A stretch of 11,489 nucleotides of DNA from Sphaerochaetaceae bacterium (GTDB lineage Bacteria; Spirochaetota; Spirochaetia; Sphaerochaetales; Sphaerochaetaceae), in assembly GCA_016302165.1 (NCBI GenBank), contig JAEDOD010000056.1:1-11489 (forward strand). The letters run 5' to 3'. The notes below the pieces were generated by a model. That model saw only the letters and a list, made by a program, of their open reading frames with translations, was not told the origin of the DNA and searched no databases. Position 1 is the stretch's first letter. Every line of letters begins with the position of its first letter. Shown here in pieces: positions 1-7,722 of this stretch. The translations under genes were made by a program, and so were the position numbers.

Positions 1-1561
1 TTTTCGAGTGGAGAGAGTAGTGGATGATTGTCCTTTCACCTCTCTCCACTTCTATATCTTCTGCATTCTCCCATATATCCCTTATTCTCTCATATTCTTT
101 CCTTTCCTCCTCTCCATAGAGGGAAGGGTTGTCTGAAGTAAGGAAGAGGCCTTTGTTGAGGGCTGCAAAAGTTGCAAGAAGTTTTTTCCTCTCTTTTGAA
201 AGATGGATATTCTCTTTTCTCAGGAAAAACACATCAGGGTCTGTAATGAAAGCGCCTTTATTGAGCATTCTTCTGTTGAAGCTTGTCTCAATGGCCCTTT
301 TTGTGGAAGGACGCTCGGAGTGGATTATCTTCATCCATGGCTTGTCGTCCCAGTCCAGGGTCACATCACAGGATACTCTTGAGTAATCTGTAAGGCCGAA
401 GCCTGCCATAACAGGAACTCCGCAGCCAAGGATCAGCTTATCTTTGCAAAGCTCCCTAAGCATTTCCATGGCCCTTATCATCCTATCCGCCCTGTTTTCC
501 CCTTTTTTGGGGAAGGGAGCTGCTCCATAGAGGAAATCCAGCTTCACCAGGTCAAAGCCCCACTCATTGAATACCTTGTCAAAGGTTTTCCTTAGATAAT
601 CGATGACTTCTTTGTCATCAATATCAAGAGCCCAGAAACCTGACCAGTTGCAGCCACACTTGTAGCCTTCTCCATCTCGAGAGAGAAGCCAGGATTTATG
701 CTCCTTGAAAAGGGAGCTGTTCTCCTCTGCCACAAATGGGGCAAGCCATAGGCCTGCAAGGAATCCTGAATCATGGATTTCATCCACCAGTGGCTTCAAG
801 CCCTTTGGAAACTTCCTTTCGTCATGGTCCCACTGACCTACAGCAATTTCCCAGCCGTCATCGATCTGAAACAGGTCTCCCTTTCTTAGTATTTCCTTCG
901 CCCCCTTCAGGTCTTCCCTTATTGTTTCTTCACTTATGTCCTGATATCTGTTGTACCAGGAAGAGTAACCTGCAAGGGGCCTGGCAACAGTAGTGAGGCC
1001 TAAGGCGTGGAACCATGCTGAGTACACTTCCTCTTCCGTTCCTTTGGCCAGGAAGAGTGAGAATGCATCATATTCTCCATTGACCTTTTGGCCCTTGGCG
1101 TCCCTAGTAAGAGTCAGCACTTTCCTTTCTGCGTCCAGATGGAAAATAGTCCACCCTGGTCTTTCGTCCAGGGAGGAAAGGAGAGTGAAATTGTCTCCTT
1201 CCCGGATTGTCATGTATGAAAAGCCATGTAGAAGGCCCTTTTTATTGGGGTACTCTACAAAGCTATAGTCACCGTAGCCTGAAAGATTGTACTTATTCTT
1301 TATGAAGGAAGGAATTCCATGTAGGCCTCTCTCCCTACTGTCCATACTGTGTTCCGGAGAGTGTGTCCAGGTCTGATAACCATTAAGGAAGAATCTGGCA
1401 TCCTTTCCATAGTCCAGGACAATAGTGGCTTCCACCTTTTCTATGACAGCTTCTCCCAAATTCGTTCTTATTATGAGACTTGAAGATAGCTTCTCTTTTC
1501 CTTCCTTCCTCATTTCGCCACTTTCTGTGGTGTATGTAAGGGTCCAGGATATATCCATCAT
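1..1561 (-). CDS. GH36 alpha-galactosidase-like enzyme, C-terminus cut by window edge
   Basis: This is an open minus-strand frame of 520 codons with no stop, running off the left edge. It looks like a GH36 retaining alpha-galactosidase, which removes terminal alpha-linked galactose from oligosaccharides such as melibiose or raffinose. Seen in the translation: the N-terminal beta-domain motif NGYQTW (residues 60-65); the barrel motif FQIDDGWE (D234, D235); KLDFLYGA with D342 as the likely nucleophile; and DYSRVSCDV with D399 as the likely acid/base. Their 57-residue spacing is close to that of the compact bacterial GH36 enzymes of about 550 residues, so probably only a short C-terminal beta domain is missing. 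There is no signal peptide, so it is probably cytoplasmic. The start ATG (1561-1559) shares ATGA with the GH2 stop, and AAGGAG lies 5 nt upstream; a second ATG follows immediately and is equally possible. Translational coupling with GH2 is likely. An alpha-N-acetylgalactosaminidase cannot be excluded. Confidence 0.9.
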   Translation of the reverse strand, partial: MMDISWTLTYTTESGEMRKEGKEKLSSSLIIRTNLGEAVIEKVEATIVLDYGKDARFFLNGYQTWTHSPEHSMDSRERGLHGIPSFIKNKYNLSGYGDYSFVEYPNKKGLLHGFSYMTIREGDNFTLLSSLDERPGWTIFHLDAERKVLTLTRDAKGQKVNGEYDAFSLFLAKGTEEEVYSAWFHALGLTTVARPLAGYSSWYNRYQDISEETIREDLKGAKEILRKGDLFQIDDGWEIAVGQWDHDERKFPKGLKPLVDEIHDSGFLAGLWLAPFVAEENSSLFKEHKSWLLSRDGEGYKCGCNWSGFWALDIDDKEVIDYLRKTFDKVFNEWGFDLVKLDFLYGAAPFPKKGENRADRMIRAMEMLRELCKDKLILGCGVPVMAGFGLTDYSRVSCDVTLDWDDKPWMKIIHSERPSTKRAIETSFNRRMLNKGAFITDPDVFFLRKENIHLSKERKKLLATFAALNKGLFLTSDNPSLYGEEERKEYERIRDIWENAEDIEVERGERTIIHYSLHSK

Positions 1562-3885
1562 TTCTTCTCCTTGACGATAAACTCCACTTCGCTTTCTTTT
1601 CCATTGAAAGTGAAATGGACCTTTCCTTTTCCGCATCTTCCATTGGTCTTTATGATTACTCCGCCCATGCCCCCTTCAAGCACCACCACTTTGGGGCCTA
1701 CTATCGTTACAGGGCCTTCAGCCTCCACTGTTACAGGTAGCATTGCATAGGGAGCCACATTGCCGTTATCGTCAATGGCCCTTAGCCTGATGAGAGTTTC
1801 ATCGTAGCCGTCACCTTCATAAAGAGTATCAGTGTCGGTAAAGATGGCGAGGGAAAGGGAAGAGCTGGGAAAAAGTGTCACTTTCTTTCCTTCTTTCCCG
1901 TTCCATACTCCGACAAATTCCCATTTTGTAGACTCTCCACCCCAAAGGGAAACATATTTTCCGTATAGCTCCACTCCATCGCTGAAGGAAAGGCCATAAC
2001 GGAGAGAGCACCAAAGAAGCTTCAAGAGATACTTTATTCCCAGGTTCTGGAATCCTTTCTCTGCAGCTGCATTCAGGCATTCCTTGACAATATTCGCCTT
2101 GGCCTTTGAATATCCTTCCTCAGTTTCAAGTTGGTTTCCGATGATGTCGGAAAATGCCATGGGTCCATGGGGAAGGCTTTTGAAAGGTGAGGAGGATATG
2201 GTTGATATCTCCTTGCCATTCTTCTTTACCTTTACACTGGAAGCATTGGTGAAAATCCACACCTTACCTCTTAAGCCTCCGTCATAGTCTCCAATATCCA
2301 TGGAGGAGGAGACGTGGATCACTTCCTCACTTTCCCCTTGGCTTCTCCACATATATGCTGCATCCTTAGGGTTACGGAAGGAGTCCAGTACTCCGTGGTA
2401 GCACACTCTGTCTCCTGAGCCGAAATCCTTATGGGTAGCATAATCTGCCATGCACCACTCCAGGCATCCTGTGTGTCCTCCGTCAGCCATGGCATCATTA
2501 AGGACTCTTGCGTGCCTTAGGGCATGCTCCTGTCGCCTTGCCCAGTTGTCATAGGCCTTTGTGGGGAACATATGGCCGTTTGCTTCTGAAATGAAGAGAG
2601 GCTTGTCTTTCTCTTTCAGGACATGCTTCCTGTCCTTTGCTCCTTTGTTATCGCCCTTATGGGAGAAGTCATTGAAGGCGTATGCATCCTCCAGTAGGGA
2701 GCTCTTTTCCAGATACCTTACTCCGCTGGTGGGCCTGGTGGGGTCAAGAGTATGGGCAACTTCATTGGTTCGCCTATAGAAATCATCATCGTCCAGGCTT
2801 TCGTTGATTCTTACTCCCCAAAGGAATATGGAAGGGTGGTTTCTGTATTGGAGGACCATCTCTTCAGTATTCTGGATAGCTGTCTTCTTCCAATCCTCAT
2901 CCCCTATATGCTGCCAGCCTGGAATCTCTGTGAAGACCAGAAGGCCGATGCGGTCACATTCATCTATGAAGTATCTGCTCTGAGGATAGTGGCTGGTCCT
3001 TACAGTATTGCAGCCCAGCTCATATTTCAGGGTTCTGGCATCTTCTCTCTGCATTCTCTCCGGTGCAGCGTAGCCGATGTAGGGCCAGCACTGGTGGCGG
3101 TTAAGGCCGTAGAAGAAGAACTTCTCTCCATTTAGAATGAAGTCTTTTCCCTTGAAAGAGACAGTACGGAAGCCGAAGGTGTCTTCCCTCTGGTCTACAG
3201 CCTTTCCGTCTATTATGAGTGTTGAGCGTAGAGTATAGAGGGTAGGGGATGAAGGTGACCAGGGAGAAACATTAAGTCCATCCTTCTTGAAAGTAAGGGA
3301 ATCTGAGGAGGAAGAGAATAAAACATTTCCTTTGCTGTCAAGGATTTCAGAAAGAATTGTGCCACTTTCTTTTCCGTCCAAAGTGTAGTCTACCTGGAGA
3401 GATGTGAGAGTGGGGGTCTTGATGAATAGGTCACTGATGTAGGTGGAACTTCGCCTATCAAGGAAGACATCCCTGTATAGGCCTCCATAGGTAAGGTAGT
3501 CGATGACGAAGCCGAAGGGAGGAATGGAGCTATTCTCTCTGCTGTCAAGCTTCACAAGGATCTCATTTTCTCCGACTTTGGCGTATTCTGTAATCTCCAC
3601 CCTGAAGGAAGTGTAACCGCATCTATGCTGAAACAGCTCTTTGCCGTTGAAGTAGATGGTTGCAATGTGGGCGGCTCCTTCAAATAAGAGGAAAAGCCTT
3701 TTGGTCTTGTCTTCTTCATTCAGGACCAAGGTCCTTCTGTATCCAGACACCATCTGATAGTCGTTGCTATCTGCATAATGGAGCGGTGTCTCACTGACAG
3801 TATGAGGTAGGCGGACTTTTTCCGCCTTCTTGAAGCCTTCATCCCAGGAGGGAGTAAAGAGCCAATTGTCTGAAATCTTTTCCAT
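1558..3885 (-). CDS. Glycoside hydrolase family 2 protein (beta-galactosidase-like), 775 aa
   Basis: This is a cytoplasmic GH2 enzyme, most likely a beta-galactosidase, though beta-glucuronidase or another beta-glycosidase is possible. Domain order: N-terminal jelly-roll sugar-binding domain (about 1-150, with GGLYRDV at 134-140); an immunoglobulin-like domain (about 150-245); the TIM barrel (about 246-515) with RTSHYP at 296-301; the acid/base in WGVRINES (E362); the nucleophile in FISEANGHMFPTK (E434); then a DUF4982-like Ig domain (about 535-600) and a C-terminal Ig-like domain (about 695-770). Both catalytic glutamates are present, so it is probably active. There is no signal peptide. The only in-frame start that keeps the N-terminal domain is ATG 3885-3883. 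The nearest Shine-Dalgarno-like GGGAG ends 19 nt upstream, unusually far, and the start codon lies in the loop of an 8-bp inverted repeat. It follows the ATPase by 34 bp and overlaps the GH36 gene, which suggests joint galactoside breakdown. Substrate is inferred. Confidence 0.92.
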   Translation of the reverse strand: MEKISDNWLFTPSWDEGFKKAEKVRLPHTVSETPLHYADSNDYQMVSGYRRTLVLNEEDKTKRLFLLFEGAAHIATIYFNGKELFQHRCGYTSFRVEITEYAKVGENEILVKLDSRENSSIPPFGFVIDYLTYGGLYRDVFLDRRSSTYISDLFIKTPTLTSLQVDYTLDGKESGTILSEILDSKGNVLFSSSSDSLTFKKDGLNVSPWSPSSPTLYTLRSTLIIDGKAVDQREDTFGFRTVSFKGKDFILNGEKFFFYGLNRHQCWPYIGYAAPERMQREDARTLKYELGCNTVRTSHYPQSRYFIDECDRIGLLVFTEIPGWQHIGDEDWKKTAIQNTEEMVLQYRNHPSIFLWGVRINESLDDDDFYRRTNEVAHTLDPTRPTSGVRYLEKSSLLEDAYAFNDFSHKGDNKGAKDRKHVLKEKDKPLFISEANGHMFPTKAYDNWARRQEHALRHARVLNDAMADGGHTGCLEWCMADYATHKDFGSGDRVCYHGVLDSFRNPKDAAYMWRSQGESEEVIHVSSSMDIGDYDGGLRGKVWIFTNASSVKVKKNGKEISTISSSPFKSLPHGPMAFSDIIGNQLETEEGYSKAKANIVKECLNAAAEKGFQNLGIKYLLKLLWCSLRYGLSFSDGVELYGKYVSLWGGESTKWEFVGVWNGKEGKKVTLFPSSSLSLAIFTDTDTLYEGDGYDETLIRLRAIDDNGNVAPYAMLPVTVEAEGPVTIVGPKVVVLEGGMGGVIIKTNGRCGKGKVHFTFNGKESEVEFIVKEKK

Positions 3886-3895
3886 AGGACAATTG
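3863..3895 (-). promoter_or_regulatory. Inverted repeat enclosing the GH2 start codon
   Basis: On the plus strand, CAATTGTC (3863-3870) and GACAATTG (3888-3895) are perfect 8-bp inverted arms separated by 17 nt. In the minus-strand mRNA they could fold into a hairpin whose loop carries the GH2 AUG (3885-3883). The arms are AT-rich and modest in strength, and there is no U-tract, so it is not a good terminator. It could be a translation-controlling hairpin or a repressor site between the ATPase and the sugar genes, or it may be chance. No convincing promoter was found in the 34-bp gap. Confidence 0.4.
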
Positions 3896-3919
3896 TACCA
3901 TCTACTCCCTTCTAAAACA

Positions 3920-6508
3920 TCATTTCTTTCTGAAATATAGGGCCCTCAATGCATTGGCCACAGCAATAAGGCTTACTCCTGTGTCAGCAATGACCGCAAG
4001 CCACATGTTGGAGAGGCCAAAGGAGGCCAGGATGAAGACCATTGCCTTTACAGAGAGACTGAAGATTATGTTCTCCTTCACTATTGTCTCTGTCCGTCTT
4101 GCCATCCTTATGGAGAGAGGTAGCTTCGAGATGTCATCATCCATGATCACTACTGAGGCAGCTTCAATGGCACTATGTGATCCGACGCCTCCCATGGCAA
4201 TGCCAACGTCACTCCGTTTCAAGGCTGGAGCATCATTGATTCCGTCTCCGCAGTAGGCTGTGACTCCATCCTTTTTCAGCTTATCAAGGGTCAGAAGCTT
4301 TTCGTCCGGAAGAAGCTCTCCGTAGTAGCCATCCATAGAGAGGGCCTCAGCAGTTGCCTTCACCCTTTCCTTCCTGTCTCCGCTGAGAATGAAGAGCTTC
4401 TTCACTCCTTCTTTTCTGAGAGAAGCCAGGGCAGAAGCTGCATTATTCCTGATCCTGTCTGAGATGACAAAGATTCCAATCAGCTTATCTTCTTCAGTTA
4501 CATAGATATGGGTTCCTTCCTTGTCTAGGATGGGAAGATTTTGGGCAATGCGGATTGATCCGATTCTAACTTTCTTTCCTTCAACTATGCCTTCCATTCC
4601 AATGCCGCTGATGTTTACCACTTTCTCAGCCATTACTTCTTTTCCACCATCTTTCGCCATGATAGCTGTGGCAATAGGATGGGTAGACTCCCTTTCAATG
4701 GCTTTTGCCACAGTGAGAAGGTGGTCAAGTGGCACAGATAGGTTTTCGATAGACTGGATGGAGAATACTCCCTCTGTAAGAGTTCCTGTCTTGTCCAGGG
4801 CAACTGTATCAATCTTTTTCAGGCGCTGGATTGCGTCGTCACCTTTCACTAGGATTCCATTCTTTGCAAAGGCTCCCATGGATGCAAAGTATGTAAGAGG
4901 CACGGAAAGAACCAGGGCGCAGGGACATGATATTACAAGTAGCATTGCAGCTCTGTAGATGCTGTCTTTCCAGCTGAGGCCGAAGAGAGGAAGGATGAGT
5001 GCTAGAAGAAGGGCCATGCAGGATACAGCTGGAGTGTAATAACGGGAGAAGGTGGTGATGAACTTCTCGCTTTCTGCCTTTCTTCCTTCACCTTCCTCCA
5101 CCATTTTCATGATCTTAGTCGCTGTTGAATCCCTATATAGGGAAGTGGCCTTCACTAGTAGAGTGGATTCTCCGTTGACGCTGCCGCTAAGGATTTTGTC
5201 TCCCTTCGTCACCTTTACAGGAACTGATTCACCTGTAAGGGCCCTGGTATCGATGAAGCCTTCTCCTTCAATGATTTCTCCGTCAAGGGCAACCTTTTCG
5301 CCTGCCTTCACCATGAAGACATCGGAGATTTCAACTTCCTCCGGGTCCACTTCCTTCCACTCTCCATCCACTTTCACGCTTACGCTGTCCGTGCTCAGGT
5401 CCAATAGCTTTCCAATGGATTCCCTGCTCTTTTCTGTGGCCTTATGCTGGAAGTATTCTCCCACCTGGTAGAAGATCATTACAGCCGCAGCCTCTTCCTG
5501 GTTCTTTACAGCCAAGGCTGCTATAGTGGCCAGAGCCATAAGGAAGTTCTCATCGAAGACCTTTCCCTTGGCTGTGTTCTTCAATGCCTTCCATAGTACA
5601 TCGTACCCTGAGATCACATAGGCGAGAACAGATAGGATGGGCATGGACGTAACCTTTCCAATGATCAGAAGGAGTATTGAGACTATTACTCTGAAAATTG
5701 AGTAGTCGCTTCTTTCCTCTGTCATGGAGCTATGGAAGACTATGGAGCTTTCGATAGCCTTAGCTTCCTTCATTATCTCTTTCTCGCTTAGAGAGGAGTA
5801 GACGTGGAGCTTTCCCTTCCGGTAGTCGTAGCGTACCTTCTTGACCCCTTCCTTGTTCCTCAGTTCCCTTTCAATTCTTCGGGCATTATCCTTATTGTCC
5901 AGTGAAACGGAGAAGACAAGTCGGACTGGCTCTCCATCCAGAAATTCCATGTCCTCCTCGATTTCCTTTGCCTTTTCTTTCACTTCATCCCTTGTCATGG
6001 AAGTCAGGATAGTCATCTTGGCCTTTGGAAAGTCTATGGACACCTCCTTCACGTCTTCTCTTTTTGCCAGTCCTTCTTCCACCTCTCTGGCGCAGTCTGC
6101 GCAGTCAATGGAGACAGAGAAGGAGTATCTGTTGTATTTCTTCTCTTCTGGAAAGACAATTTCATCTTCTGCTTTTTCTGCTTCTTTCTTTATTTCATCC
6201 AGAGCAAGGGATGAGATGATCTTCAGTCTGCCTTTCTGGAAGTTGAAATCCACATAAGCTGTGGAGGGAAGGGCGGATAGTGCCCTTTCAACCTTTTTGG
6301 CGCAATTTGGGCAGTCTATTTCAGCCTTAATGTCGAAGAAGGTGTAATGGGTAGGGGAGGATATGGACTTCTCAATTTCTTTCGACTCCACGTCTCCCTT
6401 GATGACCAGTACATTGTCTTTAAGGGTGATGTCTTCCACACCATCCATGCTTTTCAGCTTTTCCAGGTTTACTTCGTTTTCCTTATCTATTTTGTATCTA
6501 AAGACCAT
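3920..6508 (-). CDS. P1B-2 type Zn2+/Cd2+/Pb2+-exporting ATPase, 862 aa
   Basis: This inner-membrane pump uses ATP to export soft divalent metals (ZntA/CadA group). Core motifs: TGES (425-428, actuator), CPC in the metal-binding helix (528-530), DKTGT with phosphorylated D572, the HP dipeptide (610-611) and GDGINDAP (754-761). The Zn/Cd/Pb subgroup is suggested by a conserved helix-7 lysine (K821) and DTG in the last helix (D842); copper pumps have different residues there. The N-terminus of about 260 residues is long and holds four HMA-like repeats. Repeat 1 (about 1-50) has no cysteines; repeat 2 has DCPNC (C66, C69); repeat 3 has DCADC (C136, C139); repeat 4 has DNKDN, with Asn at both cysteine positions (205, 208). 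The acidic residue before CxxC also fits Zn/Cd/Pb binding. AGAGG lies 5 nt before the ATG. A TTGACA promoter and ArsR-like operator lie just upstream. The gene is the first of the leftward run; no regulator gene is in view. Confidence 0.95.
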   Translation of the reverse strand: MVFRYKIDKENEVNLEKLKSMDGVEDITLKDNVLVIKGDVESKEIEKSISSPTHYTFFDIKAEIDCPNCAKKVERALSALPSTAYVDFNFQKGRLKIISSLALDEIKKEAEKAEDEIVFPEEKKYNRYSFSVSIDCADCAREVEEGLAKREDVKEVSIDFPKAKMTILTSMTRDEVKEKAKEIEEDMEFLDGEPVRLVFSVSLDNKDNARRIERELRNKEGVKKVRYDYRKGKLHVYSSLSEKEIMKEAKAIESSIVFHSSMTEERSDYSIFRVIVSILLLIIGKVTSMPILSVLAYVISGYDVLWKALKNTAKGKVFDENFLMALATIAALAVKNQEEAAAVMIFYQVGEYFQHKATEKSRESIGKLLDLSTDSVSVKVDGEWKEVDPEEVEISDVFMVKAGEKVALDGEIIEGEGFIDTRALTGESVPVKVTKGDKILSGSVNGESTLLVKATSLYRDSTATKIMKMVEEGEGRKAESEKFITTFSRYYTPAVSCMALLLALILPLFGLSWKDSIYRAAMLLVISCPCALVLSVPLTYFASMGAFAKNGILVKGDDAIQRLKKIDTVALDKTGTLTEGVFSIQSIENLSVPLDHLLTVAKAIERESTHPIATAIMAKDGGKEVMAEKVVNISGIGMEGIVEGKKVRIGSIRIAQNLPILDKEGTHIYVTEEDKLIGIFVISDRIRNNAASALASLRKEGVKKLFILSGDRKERVKATAEALSMDGYYGELLPDEKLLTLDKLKKDGVTAYCGDGINDAPALKRSDVGIAMGGVGSHSAIEAASVVIMDDDISKLPLSIRMARRTETIVKENIIFSLSVKAMVFILASFGLSNMWLAVIADTGVSLIAVANALRALYFRKK

Positions 6509-6518
6509 AGAAACCTCT

Positions 6519-6549
6519 AATATATGAATATCTACTCATATATTCATAT
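6519..6549. promoter_or_regulatory. Candidate ArsR/SmtB-type operator (overlapping inverted repeats)
   Basis: Two overlapping inverted repeats are seen. One has perfect 10-bp arms ATATGAATAT (6522-6531) and ATATTCATAT (6540-6549) with an 8-bp spacer. The other has 9-bp arms AATATATGA (6519-6527) and TCATATATT (6536-6544), also with an 8-bp spacer. The second resembles the AT-rich TGAA/TTCA-type dyads bound by metal-sensing ArsR/SmtB repressors such as CadC, CzrA and SmtB. It lies between the ATPase Shine-Dalgarno and the -35 box, over the probable -10 and transcription start, where a repressor would block the ATPase gene. The family assignment is inferred from memory of the consensus. Confidence 0.5.
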
Positions 6550-6568
6550 GATTATTGACTAATGTCAA
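6539..6568 (-). promoter_or_regulatory. Probable sigma70-type promoter of the metal ATPase
   Basis: On the minus strand a perfect -35 box TTGACA (6568-6563) is followed, after 17 or 18 nt, by the weak -10 boxes GAATAT (6545-6540) or AATATA (6544-6539). Transcription would start near 6533, about 25 nt before the ATPase ATG. The strong -35 with a poor -10 lying inside a dyad fits a repressible promoter. The exact -10 is uncertain. Confidence 0.5.
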
Positions 6569-6570
6569 TA
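6553..6570. promoter_or_regulatory. 7-bp inverted repeat over the -35 box
   Basis: TATTGAC (6553-6559) and GTCAATA (6564-6570) are perfect inverted arms around a 4-bp centre TAAT. The right arm contains the ATPase -35 box read on the minus strand, and the left arm gives TTGACT on the plus strand. It may be a regulator site affecting both divergent genes, or just back-to-back -35-like boxes. No -10 at a good distance was found for the plus-strand TTGACT. Confidence 0.35.
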
Positions 6571-6607
6571 TAGTAGGAAAAATGCATTAAATATTTCATT
6601 AACAATT

Positions 6608-6636
6608 TTGTGGTAGCTGAATAGGGATTTTATTAT
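6608..6636 (+). promoter_or_regulatory. Possible promoter for the adaptor-RND operon
   Basis: TTGTGG (6608-6613), 17 nt, then TATTAT (6631-6636) is the best plus-strand promoter match before the adaptor gene. It would leave a leader of only about 13 nt. The -35 is a half match, so confidence is low. The stretch is AT-rich and many weak matches are expected by chance. Confidence 0.3.
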
Positions 6637-6639
6637 TAG

Positions 6640-6649
6640 ATTAGCTAAT
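6640..6649. promoter_or_regulatory. Perfect 10-bp palindrome before the adaptor start codon
   Basis: ATTAGCTAAT is a perfect palindrome ending 6 nt before the adaptor ATG, where a Shine-Dalgarno would normally sit; none is visible. It could be a small operator half or a local mRNA structure, but it is short and AT-rich, so chance is quite possible. Confidence 0.25.
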
Positions 6650-6655
6650 TGAATT

Positions 6656-7720
6656 ATGATGAAGAGACTGGTCAAATATATAGTAGTGTTGATATTGGTC
6701 GCCTTGATGTTTCTTGGCGTAGCATTCTTTTTCTCCACTAGGGAAAGCTCCACCTATTCTTCTCCGGAGACCCCAGTATCCGTGATATATCCTGAGAGAC
6801 GTGTAATCCAGGAAAGCTACAAGGTCACAGGATATATCGAGGCTGAGGCCATGGTTCCTGTGGTTCCCTTCGTCCAGGGTACAATCCTGGAGTTCTATGC
6901 TGAAAATGACATGGAAGTAAAGAAGGACCAGGTGATGGCTGTAATAGATCCTGAGCCATACGAACTACAGAAAGCGCAGGCGGAAGCCCAGTATCTTGCC
7001 TATGAAGCCACTCTGAAGAGAATATCGGCCCTCTATGAAAAAGGCGCAGCTACAGAGCAGAACTACGATGAAGTGAAGGCTCAGAGGGATGCTGCAAAGG
7101 CCCAGTATGACCTTGCTTCGCTGCAGCTGAGCTACTGCTATGTAGATACTCCTGTGGAAGGTACCATCCTTATGACAGATGGTGCTGTGGGGGGGATAGC
7201 AACTAGCAGTTCTCCTATCTGTGTGGTGGCAGACCTTTCAAAGCTGATTGTAAATGTGTCAATTCCAGAGAAATACTATCTGGAAATGTATTCCAGGAAA
7301 GAAGATATAAAGATCACAGTGGAAAGGAAGGTTGGGGATGAGACTTATGTGGCTGAAGCTGACCTGGTGTCCCTTTCTCCATATATCGACCCCACAACAA
7401 AGACATTCTCTGCCAAGGTGAAGCTGAAGGGGGATGTTTCAGCCTTCCGCCCAGGAATGATGGTTGACATCAACGTAATATACAGGGAGGAGAATGTGCT
7501 TTCCCTTCCTCAGAGCGTGAAGAAGCTGGACGGTAGCCTATACTCTGTGGAGGAGGCTAAGGACGGAAGCATGAAGGCAAAGTACCATTCTCTTCCTGTT
7601 CTTCTCTCTGACGACGAATACTTCCAGATTGACGACAGCTTTGCAGATACAAGGTTTATCTACAGAGGACAGTCCAAGGTCCTTGACGGTCAGAGTGTAG
7701 TGGTGGTGGAGGGATACTAG
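6656..7720 (+). CDS. RND periplasmic adaptor (membrane-fusion protein), 354 aa
   Basis: This is an HlyD/AcrA-type adaptor that links an inner-membrane RND pump to an outer-membrane channel. An N-terminal hydrophobic helix (about 7-26) has no lipobox cysteine, so it is a membrane-anchored or exported periplasmic protein. A lipoyl/barrel-sandwich half motif surrounds VQGTILEFYAENDMEVKKDQ (73-92). A short alpha-hairpin follows (about 105-160, with ALYEKGAATEQNYDE), then the second lipoyl half, TPVEGTILMTDGAVGG (165-180). Beta-barrel and membrane-proximal domains complete the chain, with DPTTKTFSAKV and FRPGMMVDI typical of the family. Length is normal for a short-hairpin adaptor. It is the first gene of the rightward run and its stop is 2 nt from the RND start. 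No clear Shine-Dalgarno precedes ATG 6656; a second ATG follows directly. Efflux substrate cannot be told from sequence. Confidence 0.92.
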   Translation: MMKRLVKYIVVLILVALMFLGVAFFFSTRESSTYSSPETPVSVIYPERRVIQESYKVTGYIEAEAMVPVVPFVQGTILEFYAENDMEVKKDQVMAVIDPEPYELQKAQAEAQYLAYEATLKRISALYEKGAATEQNYDEVKAQRDAAKAQYDLASLQLSYCYVDTPVEGTILMTDGAVGGIATSSSPICVVADLSKLIVNVSIPEKYYLEMYSRKEDIKITVERKVGDETYVAEADLVSLSPYIDPTTKTFSAKVKLKGDVSAFRPGMMVDINVIYREENVLSLPQSVKKLDGSLYSVEEAKDGSMKAKYHSLPVLLSDDEYFQIDDSFADTRFIYRGQSKVLDGQSVVVVEGY

Positions 7721-7722
7721 AG

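Noticed and set aside
129..1268. Three plus-strand frames (129-386, 736-993, 993-1268)
   Set aside because: They run opposite the GH36 gene, whose catalytic motifs are intact on the minus strand.
2752..3135. 127-codon plus-strand open frame inside the GH2 gene
   Set aside because: It is antisense to a well-supported GH2 barrel, has no ribosome site or recognisable domain, and arises from the purine-rich codon use of the real gene.
3863..3895. Intrinsic terminator after the ATPase
   Set aside because: The stem is AT-rich, encloses a start codon and lacks a following T-run, so it does not look like a terminator.
4521..4958. 145-codon plus-strand open frame inside the ATPase gene, and similar ones at 3954-4256, 5052-5471 and 5841-6257
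   Set aside because: All lie antisense to conserved ATPase motifs or HMA repeats; their Ser/Phe/Pro-rich translations are typical of shadow frames.
6565..6753. Minus-strand 62-codon frame overlapping the intergenic region and the adaptor start
   Set aside because: Its translation is low-complexity Ile/Asn-rich from AT-rich DNA and it overlaps the adaptor signal anchor; no ribosome site was seen.
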